The notes under the pieces are model-generated. The model made no database searches, was not told where the DNA came from, and worked only from the letters and a program-made list of their open reading frames with translations. 64,000 nucleotides of DNA from Desulfarculus baarsii DSM 2075 (GTDB lineage: Bacteria > Desulfobacterota > Desulfarculia > Desulfarculales > Desulfarculaceae), in assembly GCF_000143965.1 (NCBI RefSeq), contig NC_014365.1, positions 3,499,501 to 3,563,500 on the forward strand, in the 5' to 3' direction. This document shows, in pieces, positions 54,732 to 64,000 of this stretch. The stretch's first letter is position 1. Each line of letters opens with the position of its first letter. Position numbers and translations under genes: made by a program.

Positions 54732-54760
54732 TTGACAGGCCGGCCGCGACCTGGCAAAGT
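54732..54760 (+). promoter_or_regulatory. trp/aro operon promoter
   Basis: TTGACA (54732-54737), 17 bases, CAAAGT (54755-54760). An AT-rich near-palindrome, GCATACTGTATAC (about 54710-54722), precedes the -35 and could be an operator. The rest of 54552-54731 shows no gene. Confidence 0.6.
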
Positions 54761-54794
54761 TTGCTTCATCAGACGATAACGGAGCGTAAGCCAC

Positions 54795-54914
54795 ATGTCC
54801 GCCGCCCAAGCCACAAACGTCATCGCCACTCTGGCGGCCCGCCAACGCGGCGGTTGGCGGCGGTGGCGCGCGCGCGGCGGTGGGTTGCGCGTCGGAGGCC
54901 TCTTGCCAGCCTAG
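54795..54914 (+). CDS. trpL: trp operon leader peptide
   Basis: A 39-codon open frame begins MSAAQATNVIATLAARQRGG, then WRRWRARGGGLRVGG, and ends LLPA. Two tryptophan codons lie at 54855-54857 and 54864-54866, three codons apart, the classical sensor for charged tRNA-Trp. The stop (54912-54914) falls just before the terminator hairpin. It is too short to be found by length, but its position between promoter and terminator upstream of trpE makes it convincing. Confidence 0.85.
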   Translation: MSAAQATNVIATLAARQRGGWRRWRARGGGLRVGGLLPA

Positions 54915-54968
54915 CCTCCGGCATGACAAGCGCGAGTGACCCACCGCCCGGCGGTGGGTTTTTTGTTT
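54876..54968 (+). promoter_or_regulatory. Transcription attenuator (terminator and antiterminator) of the trp/aro operon
   Basis: Terminator: ACCCACCGC (54939-54947), loop CCG, GCGGTGGGT (54951-54959), then a run of six T. Antiterminator: GGCGGTGGGT within the leader ORF (54876-54885) is identical to the 3' arm of the terminator and can pair instead with 54939-54948, just after the Trp codons. A third hairpin, CGGAGGC/GCCTCCG (54893-54899, 54914-54920), lies between. Ribosome stalling at the Trp codons would favour the antiterminator. Confidence 0.85.
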
Positions 54969-54992
54969 CCTTCGCCAAGGGGAGCCGAAAAA

Positions 54993-56380
<1,388 letters not shown>

Positions 56381-56381
<1 letters not shown>

Positions 56382-56965
56382 TGATCCTCATCATCGACAA
56401 CTACGATTCTTTCACCTACAACATCGCCCAGGCCCTGGGCCAACTGGGCAAGGACGTGCGCGTCGAGCGCAACGACGCCATCAGCGCCGCCCAAGTCGGC
56501 CGCCTCGACCCCGAGGCCATCGTCATCTCGCCGGGGCCGGGCAAGCCCGACGACGCCGGGATCAGCATGCAGGTCATCGCCGACTATGCCGGGCGCATTC
56601 CCATCTTGGGCGTCTGCCTGGGCCACCAGTGCATCGGCCAGGCCTTTGGCGGGCTGGTGCGGCGGGCCATCGCGCCGGTGCATGGCAAGCTCAGCCGCAT
56701 CTTTCACGACGGCCAGGGCGTCTTCGCCGGCCTGCGCAACCCCCTGGAGGCCACGCGCTATCACAGCCTGATCGTCACCGAGGAGACCGTGACCACGCCG
56801 CTGGTGGTTTCGGCCTTCACCACCGAGGGCGAGGTGATGGGCCTGCGGGCGGCCGAGCTGATGATCGAGGGCGTGCAGTTTCATCCCGAATCGGCGGCCA
56901 CGCCCCAGGGCCTTGCGCTGCTGCGCAACTTCGTGGAGGCCCACGGCCGGCGGGCGGCGGCCTGA
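56381..56965 (+). CDS. trpG: Anthranilate synthase glutamine amidotransferase
   Basis: The 194-residue amidotransferase supplies ammonia to TrpE. It shows MILIIDNYDSFTYNIAQ, IVISPGPGKPDDAG, the nucleophile in ILGVCLGHQCIGQAFGG and the His/Glu of GVQFHPES. It is distinct from pabA at 26281 (ISPGPGKP rather than ISPGPKDP). There is no phosphoribosyltransferase domain attached, and no trpD follows before aroF. Confidence 0.95.
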
Positions 56966-57075
56966 TCGGCGGCCGGCCACGATAAGTCCTTGAGCCTCGG
57001 GGCGTTCATTGTATTATTGCCCATGGCGCGGGCAAGACGCCCCGCGCCCCATCGACCGAGCGGGAGCGAACGACA

Positions 57076-58116
57076 ATGGTTGTATCCATGCGCGAGGGTT
57101 GCCCCAAGTCCCAGGTCGCCGCGGTGATCGCGGCCATGGAGCGGCGCGGGCTGAAGGTGCGCATCATTTCGCCGGGGCCCAAGGTGGTGCTGGGCGTGGT
57201 GGAGGCGGTCAGCAAGCACTTGACCGACGACCTGCGCTTTGTCCTTTCCGACATGCCCGGCGTCGAGGAGGTCTCGGACTTCCACACCGACTGGAAGCTG
57301 GTCTGGCGCGGGCCCGAGCAGCAGACCTCGGTGGTGCGCATGGGCGGGCGGAGCATCGGCGGACCGGAGCTGATGGTCATCGCCGGCCCCTGCGCGGTGG
57401 AGTGCCGCGAAAACCTGCTGCAAACGGCCCAGGCCGTGGCCGCCAGCGGGGCCGGGGCCATCCGTGGCGGGGCCTTCAAGCCGCGCACCTCGCCATACTC
57501 CTTCCGGGGCCTGGGCGAGGAGGGCCTCAAATACCTGGCCGAGGCCAGGGAGCTGACCGGCCTGCCGGTGGTCACCGAGGTGATGAGCTTCCACGAGGTG
57601 GAGCTGGTGGCCCGCTACGCCGACGTGTTGCAGATCGGGGCGCGCAACATGCAAAACTTCGCCCTGCTGGAGGCCGCCGGTGAGGTGGACAAGCCCGTGC
57701 TCCTGAAGCGGGGCCTGGGCAACACGGTCAAGGAGCTGTTGCTCTGCGCCGAATACATCCTGGCCCGGGGCAATCAGCAGGTCATGTTCTGCGAGCGGGG
57801 CATCCGCACCTTCGAGACCGAGACGCGCAACACCCTCGACCTGGCCGCCGTGCCCATCCTCAAGCAGAATTCCCACCTGCCCGTGGTGGTCGATCCCTCC
57901 CACGCCGCCGGCAAGCGCGAACTGGTGCCAGCCCTGGCCCTGGCCGCCGTGGCCGCCGGGGCCGACGGCCTGATGATCGAGGTCCACCCCGAGCCGGCCA
58001 AGGCCCTTTCCGACGGTCGCCAGACCATCGACCTGCCTGCCTTCGACGATCTGATGAAGCGCCTGGCCCTGGTGGCCCAAGCCGTGGGCAAGACCATCCC
58101 CGGAGTCAACCCGTGA
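57076..58116 (+). CDS. aroF: DAHP synthase (3-deoxy-7-phosphoheptulonate synthase), type I-beta with N-terminal regulatory domain
   Basis: The enzyme makes DAHP from PEP and erythrose 4-phosphate. Residues 1 to about 70 form a ferredoxin-like domain as in the Thermotoga enzyme, known there for Tyr/Phe feedback. The catalytic barrel has [51 protein letters not shown] and [17 protein letters not shown] precedes the ATG. It follows trpG after 110 bases with no terminator seen, and overlaps aroA by four bases. Confidence 0.95.
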   Translation: MVVSMREGCPKSQVAAVIAAMERRGLKVRIISPGPKVVLGVVEAVSKHLTDDLRFVLSDMPGVEEVSDFHTDWKLVWRGPEQQTSVVRMGGRSIGGPELMVIAGPCAVECRENLLQTAQAVAASGAGAIRGGAFKPRTSPYSFRGLGEEGLKYLAEARELTGLPVVTEVMSFHEVELVARYADVLQIGARNMQNFALLEAAGEVDKPVLLKRGLGNTVKELLLCAEYILARGNQQVMFCERGIRTFETETRNTLDLAAVPILKQNSHLPVVVDPSHAAGKRELVPALALAAVAAGADGLMIEVHPEPAKALSDGRQTIDLPAFDDLMKRLALVAQAVGKTIPGVNP

Positions 58117-59378
58117 AGCTTGTCGGCCAACTGACCCCGCCCGGCGACAAATCCATCAGCCACCGCCTGGGCCTTTTATCACTGCTGGCCCAGGGCCGCT
58201 GCGAGGTGGGCGGCTTTTCGCCCAGCGCCGATTGCGCCTCGACCCTGGCCGCCGTGGCCGCCCTCGGCGGTGGCGTCGAGCGGGTGGGCGAGCGGGTGAT
58301 CCTCAGCGGCGCGGCCGGCCGCTTGCGCCCCGGCCAGACCATCGACTGCGGCAACTCGGGCACGACGATGCGCTTTTTGATGGGCCTGCTGGCCGGCGCG
58401 GGCGGCCGTTTCGTCCTCGATGGCGATGAATCGCTGCGCGGCCGGCCCATGGAGCGGGTGGCCGAACCGCTGCGCCGCATGGGCGCGCGGGTCGAGTGCG
58501 CGGCCGGCGGTCGGCCGCCGGTGATCATCCAGGGCGGCGGGTTGCGCGGCGGCCAGTTTGACCTGCCCGTCGCCTCGGCCCAGCTAAAGAGCGCCCTGCT
58601 GCTGGCCGGCCTGCAAGCCGATGGCCCCACCACCGTCAACGAACCGGCCGCCAGCCGCGATCACACCGAGCGCCTGCTGGCCCAGTGGGGGGCCCAAATC
58701 CGCCGCGACGGCCTGAGCTGCACGGTCTGGCCCGGCCTGCTGCGCCTGCCCGCGCAAATCTGGACGCCGGCCGACGCCTCGGCGGCGGCCTTTTTCTGCT
58801 GCGGCGCGGCGATCCTCCCCGGCAGCCGGCTGGTGGCCCAGGGCGTGTTGCTCAACGAAAACCGCCTGGGCTGGCTGCGCGTGCTGGAGCGCATGGGCGG
58901 CTGCGTCGACGTTCGCAGGCAAGGCGACGACCCCGAGCCCTGGGGCGACATCGGCGTGGAGTTTTCGCCCGAGCTGCGCGCCGTGGAAGTCGGCGCGGCC
59001 GAGATAGCCGCCATCATCGATGAAGCGCCGATCCTGGCCCTGACCGCCAGCCAGTGCCACGGCGTCAGTGTCTTTCGCCAGGTGGGCGAGCTGCGCGTCA
59101 AGGAAAGCGACCGCCTGGCGGCGATCATCGGCCAGTTGGGGGCCCTGGGCGCGGACCTGCGGGCCGAGGGCGACGACTTGATCGTGCGCGGCCCCACGCC
59201 GCTGCGTTTGCCCGACGCGCCGCTGAAATCCTTTGGCGACCACCGCATCGCCATGGTCCTGCGCGTGGCCGGCCTGCTGGCCGGCGGCTGGCCACGGATC
59301 GACGACGAGGCCTGCATGGCCATCAGCCACCCGGCCTTCAACGACGATCTGCGGCGGCTGGCCGGCATGGCCTCGTGA
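58113..59378 (+). CDS. aroA: 3-phosphoshikimate 1-carboxyvinyltransferase (EPSP synthase)
   Basis: The 421-residue product starts with GTG at 58113 and has [79 protein letters not shown] and SFGDHRIAM, the full EPSP synthase set. It overlaps both neighbours (GTGA at each end). Confidence 0.96.
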   Translation: MKLVGQLTPPGDKSISHRLGLLSLLAQGRCEVGGFSPSADCASTLAAVAALGGGVERVGERVILSGAAGRLRPGQTIDCGNSGTTMRFLMGLLAGAGGRFVLDGDESLRGRPMERVAEPLRRMGARVECAAGGRPPVIIQGGGLRGGQFDLPVASAQLKSALLLAGLQADGPTTVNEPAASRDHTERLLAQWGAQIRRDGLSCTVWPGLLRLPAQIWTPADASAAAFFCCGAAILPGSRLVAQGVLLNENRLGWLRVLERMGGCVDVRRQGDDPEPWGDIGVEFSPELRAVEVGAAEIAAIIDEAPILALTASQCHGVSVFRQVGELRVKESDRLAAIIGQLGALGADLRAEGDDLIVRGPTPLRLPDAPLKSFGDHRIAMVLRVAGLLAGGWPRIDDEACMAISHPAFNDDLRRLAGMAS

Positions 59379-60205
59379 GCGCGGAGCGCTTTTATCGCCT
59401 GGGCATCCTGGGCGACGAGCGGGCGCGCAAGTCGCTTTCGCCGCGCATGCACGGCCATGTCCTGGCCAAGCACGGCCTGCAAGGCGTCTACGTCGCCCTG
59501 CCCACCCCGCCGGAGCTTGTCGGCCAGGCCGTGGCCGAAGCCAGGGCCATGGATGGCCTCAACGTCACCGTGCCCCACAAGGCGGCGGTGATCGAGTTTC
59601 TCGACGAGCTTGCGCCCCTGGCCCAGGCCATCGGCGCGGTCAACACCATCATCAACCAGGGCGGGCGGCTGATCGGCGACAACACCGACGCCGGCGGTTT
59701 TCTCGACGCCCTGGCCCACGGCGGCTTCAATCCGTCCGGCAAGACGGCCCTGGTGCTGGGGGCCGGCGGGGCCAGCCGGGCGCTACTCTGGGCGCTGAAA
59801 AGCGCCGGCTGCGCGCGGGTGCTCTTGAGCGCCCGCCGTGACCAGGCGGCCCAAGCCCTGGCCGCGGACTTTGGCGCGCAGGCCCTGGCCTGGGCCGCCA
59901 TCGAGGACGCCTGCCCGGCGGCGGAGCTTCTGGTCAACGCCACGGCGGCCTCCAGCCCGGCCGAGGCGCCCGAGCTGGCCCGGCGCATTCTGGCCCTGCC
60001 CCTGCCGGCCGGCGGATTGACCCTCGACATAAACTATGGTCGGGCCGATAATTTCTGGAAGGCGGCGGCCCTGGCCCGTGATCGGGCCTTCAGCGACGGC
60101 CTGACCATGCTGGCCTTGCAGGCCCGGCGCTCGTTTTATCTGTGGACCGGCCTGGACATCCCGGCGGGGGATTACTTCGAGGCCCTGGAAGACTATCATG
60201 CCTGA
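59375..60205 (+). CDS. aroE: Shikimate dehydrogenase
   Basis: The 276-residue enzyme reduces 3-dehydroshikimate with NADPH. It has KSLSPRMHGHVLAKHG (shikimate binding), DGLNVTVPHKAAVIEFLDEL, NTDAGGFLDAL and the Rossmann turn VLGAGGASRALLWAL. Its GTG start overlaps the aroA stop (59375-59378), and its end overlaps the aroK-aroB fusion by eight bases. Confidence 0.94.
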   Translation: MSAERFYRLGILGDERARKSLSPRMHGHVLAKHGLQGVYVALPTPPELVGQAVAEARAMDGLNVTVPHKAAVIEFLDELAPLAQAIGAVNTIINQGGRLIGDNTDAGGFLDALAHGGFNPSGKTALVLGAGGASRALLWALKSAGCARVLLSARRDQAAQALAADFGAQALAWAAIEDACPAAELLVNATAASSPAEAPELARRILALPLPAGGLTLDINYGRADNFWKAAALARDRAFSDGLTMLALQARRSFYLWTGLDIPAGDYFEALEDYHA

Positions 60206-61760
60206 AAATATCTTTCTGACCGGCTTCATGGGCTCGGGCAAGTCCACCGTGGGCGCGCTGTTGGCCAGGGCCATGGGCCGCAAGTTCGTTGACATGGACA
60301 GTGAGCTGACGCGCCACTTTGGCCAGCCCATCGCCGAGGTCTTTGCCCAGCGCGGCGAGGCGGCCTTCCGTCAGGCCGAAAGCGCCCTGCTGGCCCGGCT
60401 GAGCCGGAGGCGGGGCCTGGTGGCGGCCACCGGCGGAGGCGTGGCGGCCAACCCGGCCAACCGCGCGCTGATGCGGGCCGACGGCGGGCGCATCGTCTGG
60501 CTGCGGGCCGGGCTGGAGCACTGCGCGCGCCGCCTTGGCCCGCTGGAGACGGCCGCGCGGCCCCTGTGGCGCGACGCGGCGGCGGTCGAGCGCCTGTTTG
60601 CCCAGCGCCAGGAGGCCTACGCCGACTGCGACCACGCCGTCGACACCGAGGGCCTGCTGCCCCAGCAAGCCGCCGCCGCCGTGCTGGCGGCCATCACGCC
60701 CCAGCGCGTCTTTGACGCCGGCCTGGAGGGCAAGCGTTGCCCGGTCACGGCCACCTTCCAGGCCCCGGCCAAACTGGCCGAGTTGTGCGCCGGCCGGCGG
60801 GTGATCGTCCTCAGCGAAAGCCGCGTGGCCGGCCTGCACCTGGCGCGGCTGTGCGCCGGGCTGCAACCGGCCGCCCAAGTCATCCTGCCGCCGGGCGAGG
60901 CCACCAAGACCCTGGCCGGCGCGCGCCGCGTTTATGACGCGCTGCTTGCGGCCAACGTCGAGCGCGGCGATCTGCTGGTGGCCATCGGCGGCGGGATGAT
61001 CACCGACCTGGGGGCCTTTGTCGCCGCCACCTACAAGCGGGGCATGGATTTCATTTTGGTCAGCACCAGCTTGCTGGGCTGCGTGGACGCCTCGGTGGGC
61101 GGCAAGGCGGCGGTGAACCTGCCGGCGGCCAAAAACATCGTGGGCCTGTTCACCGCGCCCCTGGCGGTGGTGCTCGATCTGTGGGCCCTGTCGACCTTGC
61201 CCCGGGCCCAGCGCGCCGAGGGCCTGGCCGAGGCCTACAAGACCGGGCTGATCGGCCGCCCCGAGCTGTTCGATCTGGTTGACCAGCGCCTGGAGGCCCT
61301 TTTGGCCGGCGATCTGGGCGGTCTGGCGGCCTGCGCCCATCTGGCCGCCGAGACCAAGGCCCGCGTGGTCAGCGCCGATTTCCGCGAAAAAGGCCCGCGC
61401 CGCGTGCTCAACCTGGGCCACACCTACGGCCACGCCGTGGAGAGCTGGCACAACTATAAGATCAGCCACGGCCGGGCGGTGGCCGTGGGCATGATCGTCG
61501 CCGCGCGCCTTTCGCTGGAGCGGGGCCTGCTGGCCGCCGATCTGGCCCAGCGGGTGATCGATGTCTGCGCCCGGCTGCGCGGCCGGCCGGTGGCCCTGCC
61601 GCCGGTGGAGCAGGCCTGGCCGATCATGCAAAACGACAAGAAAAACGCCGGCGGCAAGGTCGTCTTCGTGCTGCTGGAGGGCGTGGGCCGGCCGCTGGTG
61701 GTCGACGACCTGACGCCCGACGAGCTGGCCAGGGCCCTGGCCGCACTGGAGGCCGTCTGA
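60198..61760 (+). CDS. aroKB: Fused shikimate kinase and 3-dehydroquinate synthase
   Basis: One 520-residue frame encodes two shikimate enzymes. Residues 1 to about 170 are shikimate kinase: IFLTGFMGSGKSTVGALLARAMG (P-loop), DMDSELTRHFG, FRQAESALLARL, ATGGGVA and RPLW. From about 175 on is 3-dehydroquinate synthase: LPPGEATKTL, AIGGGMITDLGAFVAATYKRGM, STSLLGCVDASVGGKAAVN, AKNIVGLF, and the metal ligands in EGLAEAYKTG and NLGHTYGHAVE. The fusion is in the order kinase then synthase, opposite to the pathway. Confidence 0.94.
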   Translation: MPENIFLTGFMGSGKSTVGALLARAMGRKFVDMDSELTRHFGQPIAEVFAQRGEAAFRQAESALLARLSRRRGLVAATGGGVAANPANRALMRADGGRIVWLRAGLEHCARRLGPLETAARPLWRDAAAVERLFAQRQEAYADCDHAVDTEGLLPQQAAAAVLAAITPQRVFDAGLEGKRCPVTATFQAPAKLAELCAGRRVIVLSESRVAGLHLARLCAGLQPAAQVILPPGEATKTLAGARRVYDALLAANVERGDLLVAIGGGMITDLGAFVAATYKRGMDFILVSTSLLGCVDASVGGKAAVNLPAAKNIVGLFTAPLAVVLDLWALSTLPRAQRAEGLAEAYKTGLIGRPELFDLVDQRLEALLAGDLGGLAACAHLAAETKARVVSADFREKGPRRVLNLGHTYGHAVESWHNYKISHGRAVAVGMIVAARLSLERGLLAADLAQRVIDVCARLRGRPVALPPVEQAWPIMQNDKKNAGGKVVFVLLEGVGRPLVVDDLTPDELARALAALEAV

Positions 61761-62830
61761 TGTTTGGCAGCTTCATGGGCCAGATTTTGCGCATCGCCAC
61801 CTTTGGCGAAAGCCACGGCCCGGCCGTGGGCGTGGTCATCGACGGCCTGCCCGCCGGCCTGGCCATCGACGAGACCCTGATCCAGCGCGACCTGGATCGC
61901 CGCCGGCCGGGGACCAGCCCCTACGTCACCCAGCGCAAGGAAGCCGACACGGCGCAAATCCTCTCGGGCCTGGCCGATGGCCGCACCCTGGGCACGCCGC
62001 TGTGCGTGGTGGTGCACAACACCGACGCCCGCTCCAAGGACTATGGCGAGTTGCTTGGTGTCTTTCGGCCCGGCCACGCCGATTTCGCCTATCACGCCAA
62101 GTACGGCGCGCCGCCCCAGCCCGGCGGGGGCGCCGGCCGCTCCTCGGGCCGCGAGACCGTGGGCCGCGTGGCCGCCGGGGCCGTGGCCCGGGCCATCCTG
62201 GCCCCGCTGGGCGTGGTCATCCGCGCCTGCACCGCGGCCGTGGGCCAGGTGCGCGCCGCGCGCCTGGACTGGGATTTCGCCGCGCAAGACCCCCTGCGCT
62301 GCCCCGACCCCGACGCGGCCCCGGCCATGGCCGAGCGGATCGCCCAAGCCAGGGCCGAGGGCGACAGCGTGGGCGGCCTGGTGCGCCTGGTCGTCAGCGG
62401 CGCGCCGGCCGGCCTGGGCGATCCGGTCTTTGGCAAGCTCGACGCCCGCCTGGGCGGGGCGATGTTTTCCATCGGCGGGGTCAAGGGCGTGGAGATCGGC
62501 GCGGGCTTTGCCGTGGCCCAGCGGAGCGGCGGCCAGAACAACGACGCCATGGACGAAAATGGCTTTCGCGGCAACAACGCCGGCGGCGTGCTGGGCGGCA
62601 TTTCCACCGGCCAGGAGATCACCATGCTCCTGGCCGTCAAGCCCACCCCCAGCATCGGCCGGCCCCAACAAACCATCGGCCTGGATGGCCAACCACGCCT
62701 CATCCAGATCAAGGGCCGCCACGACCCCTGCCTCTGCCCGCGCATCGCGCCGGTGGCCGAGGCCATGGCCGCCCTGGTCCTGGCCGACGCCTACCTGGCC
62801 CAGCGGGCCCTTGCCGGAGCGGCGCGATGA
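61760..62830 (+). CDS. aroC: Chorismate synthase
   Basis: The 356-residue FMN-dependent enzyme makes chorismate from EPSP. It has ATFGESHGPAVGVVIDGLPAG, RRRPGTSPYVTQRKE, HADFAYHAKYG, GGGAGRSSGRETVGRVAAGAVA and NNDAMDENGFRGNNAGGVLGGIS. It shares one base with aroKB (TGATG) and four with aroQ. Confidence 0.96.
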   Translation: MFGSFMGQILRIATFGESHGPAVGVVIDGLPAGLAIDETLIQRDLDRRRPGTSPYVTQRKEADTAQILSGLADGRTLGTPLCVVVHNTDARSKDYGELLGVFRPGHADFAYHAKYGAPPQPGGGAGRSSGRETVGRVAAGAVARAILAPLGVVIRACTAAVGQVRAARLDWDFAAQDPLRCPDPDAAPAMAERIAQARAEGDSVGGLVRLVVSGAPAGLGDPVFGKLDARLGGAMFSIGGVKGVEIGAGFAVAQRSGGQNNDAMDENGFRGNNAGGVLGGISTGQEITMLLAVKPTPSIGRPQQTIGLDGQPRLIQIKGRHDPCLCPRIAPVAEAMAALVLADAYLAQRALAGAAR

Positions 62831-63261
62831 AAATACTTTTGCTCAACGGCCCCAACCTGAACATGCTCGGCCAGCGCGAACCCGGCCTCTACGGCAGCCA
62901 GACCCTGGCCGACATCGAGGCCCAGACCGGGGCCCTGGCCGCCCAGCACGGCCTGGAGCTGGAGTGCCTGCAATCCAACCACGAGGGCGTGCTGGTCGAT
63001 GCCATCCAGCGGGCCGGCCGCGAGATGGCCGGAGTCATCCTCAACGCCGGGGCCTACACCCACACCTCGGTGGCCCTGCGCGACGCCGTGCTTTCCTGCG
63101 CCGCGCCGGTGCTGGAGGTGCACCTGACCAACCCCCACGCCCGCGAGAGCTTCCGCCAGGTTTCGCTGCTCTCGGGGGCGGCCAAGGGCGTCATCGCCGG
63201 TTTCGGGGCCGAATCCTACGCCCTGGCCGTGCTCTGGCTGGCCCGCAACCTGCCCCGCTAA
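62827..63261 (+). CDS. aroQ: Type II 3-dehydroquinate dehydratase
   Basis: The 144-residue dodecameric-type enzyme shows ILLLNGPNLNMLGQREPGLYG (catalytic Tyr), CLQSNHEGVLVDAIQ, LNAGAYTHTSVALRDAV and EVHLTNPHARESFR (catalytic His). It completes the full set of seven shikimate steps in the operon (aroF, aroB, aroQ, aroE, aroK, aroA, aroC). Confidence 0.95.
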   Translation: MKILLLNGPNLNMLGQREPGLYGSQTLADIEAQTGALAAQHGLELECLQSNHEGVLVDAIQRAGREMAGVILNAGAYTHTSVALRDAVLSCAAPVLEVHLTNPHARESFRQVSLLSGAAKGVIAGFGAESYALAVLWLARNLPR

Positions 63262-63279
63262 AAAAAGGAGCCCACAGCC

Positions 63280-64000
63280 ATGGCCATGGTCGAACTGCGG
63301 CGGATGGACAACCGGTTCCAGGCCGACCTGTGGCGCGACGCCTTGCTGGGCCGGGGCGTGGACTGCCGCTTGCGCGGTTTTCACGATACGGCCTACGACG
63401 GGCTCTACGTCACGCAAAAGGGCTTTGCCATGCTTTTGGTCGACGAGGCCCAACTGGAGCTGGCCCGCCAGATCGACGCCGAATTGCTGGCCCTGGAGGC
63501 CCCGCCGGCGGCCGATGTTCTGGCCCTGGCCCAGGCCATCGAGCACACCCTGCTGGGCGCGGCGGCCAGCCAGGCCGATCTGGAGGGCCACGTGGCCCAG
63601 TGCCTGGAGCACGGCTTTGGCGCGGCCTGCCTGAGCCCCTGGCTGGTGGGCCGGGCGGCCCGGCTGCTGGAAGGCTCGGCGGTGACGCTGTGCTCGGTGG
63701 TGGGCTTTCCGCTGGGAATCCAGACCAGGGCCGGCAAGCTGCAAGAGGCCCTGGAGCTGGCCGGGCTGGGCGCGGCCGAGCTGGACGTGGTGATCAACCG
63801 GGGCCTGGTGGCCTCCGACAGGCTGGATGAGGCCGTCGACGAGATCGCCGCCATTGTCGCGGCCGTGGCGCCGCTGGTGGTCAAGGTGATCCTGGAGACC
63901 TCGGAACTCGGCCCGGAGCTGACCGCCCGCGTGGCCCGGGCCATGGCCCACAGCGGGGCCGCCTTCCTCAAAACCGGCACCGGCCACTTTGGCCCGGCCA
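63280..64000 (+). CDS. DUF2007 domain fused to a deoxyribose-phosphate aldolase-like (DeoC) domain, partial
   Basis: The frame starts at ATG 63280 behind AAAGGAG, 18 bases after aroQ, and is still open after 240 codons at the window end. Residues 4-66 look like DUF2007 (VELRRMDNRFQADLWRDALLGRGVDCRLRG), a small signal-transducing domain. Residues 80-240 resemble class I DeoC aldolases: VTLCSVVGFPLGIQTRAGKLQEAL, ELDVVINRG (D169), VVKVILET (Schiff-base K202) and FLKTGTGHFGPA (K231, 29 residues later as in short DeoCs). So the aldolase active site is intact. Why it is joined to DUF2007 and placed in a shikimate operon is unknown. Confidence 0.8.
   Translation, partial: MAMVELRRMDNRFQADLWRDALLGRGVDCRLRGFHDTAYDGLYVTQKGFAMLLVDEAQLELARQIDAELLALEAPPAADVLALAQAIEHTLLGAAASQADLEGHVAQCLEHGFGAACLSPWLVGRAARLLEGSAVTLCSVVGFPLGIQTRAGKLQEALELAGLGAAELDVVINRGLVASDRLDEAVDEIAAIVAAVAPLVVKVILETSELGPELTARVARAMAHSGAAFLKTGTGHFGPA

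Overview
The window is very GC-rich, densely coding DNA from an anaerobic bacterium. The gene content points to the Desulfobacterota (former Deltaproteobacteria), possibly a Desulfarculus-like organism. This placement is inferred from a four-subunit 2-oxoacid:ferredoxin oxidoreductase, DUF2148 iron-sulfur proteins, a selenocysteine-containing SelD with the selenium-metabolism LysR regulator, and acyl-CoA catabolic genes. No rRNA, tRNA, CRISPR array, insertion sequence or phage gene was found.

Region 1 (1-8202, minus strand) is one long housekeeping run from a near-consensus promoter at 8174-8202: ffh, rpsP, khpA, rimM, trmD, rplS, rnhB, yraN, rsmI fused to HPr, ptsI, smpB. Region 2 (8288-15143) holds a divergent DUF1786-ThiF-recN operon facing a minus-strand lysR-HAD-selD operon and a creatininase-family gene. 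selD is read through an in-frame UGA and is therefore a selenoprotein gene. Region 3 (15278-26177) is signalling and envelope: a GGDEF enzyme followed by an HD-GYP enzyme, a lipoprotein, a 6-phosphogluconate dehydrogenase, an acyltransferase, and a periplasmic binding protein overlapping a Cache-HAMP-PP2C phosphatase.

Region 4 (26218-31291) carries folate precursor genes (pabA and a pabB-pabC fusion) and acetyl-CoA synthetase. A 728-base non-coding stretch rich in inverted repeats follows. Next come a six-EF-hand protein and, convergent to it, a calcium/cation antiporter. Region 5 (33952-43822) is acyl-CoA metabolism. It has a MerR (LiuR-like) regulator with a 30-bp palindrome and an acyl-CoA dehydrogenase. 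A TetR-regulated operon follows: SCP2 protein, two DUF2148 proteins, CoA ligase, acyl-CoA dehydrogenase, SCPx-type thiolase and SDR. This operon is the best candidate for an undescribed pathway. Its acetyl-CoA could connect to the adjacent porGDAB (43894-46889).

Region 6 (47019-54551) contains a Bax-inhibitor-1 family protein, a recent tandem duplication of an unknown gene, a DUF169 protein, TPR proteins and a histidine kinase. Region 7 (54732-64000) is an aromatic amino-acid operon under a textbook Trp attenuator: trpL, trpE, trpG, aroF, aroA, aroE, an aroK-aroB fusion, aroC, aroQ. It ends with a DUF2007-DeoC fusion cut by the window edge. Because no trpD, trpC, trpF, trpB or trpA lies between trpG and aroF, tryptophan attenuation here would govern chorismate supply as well as its first use.
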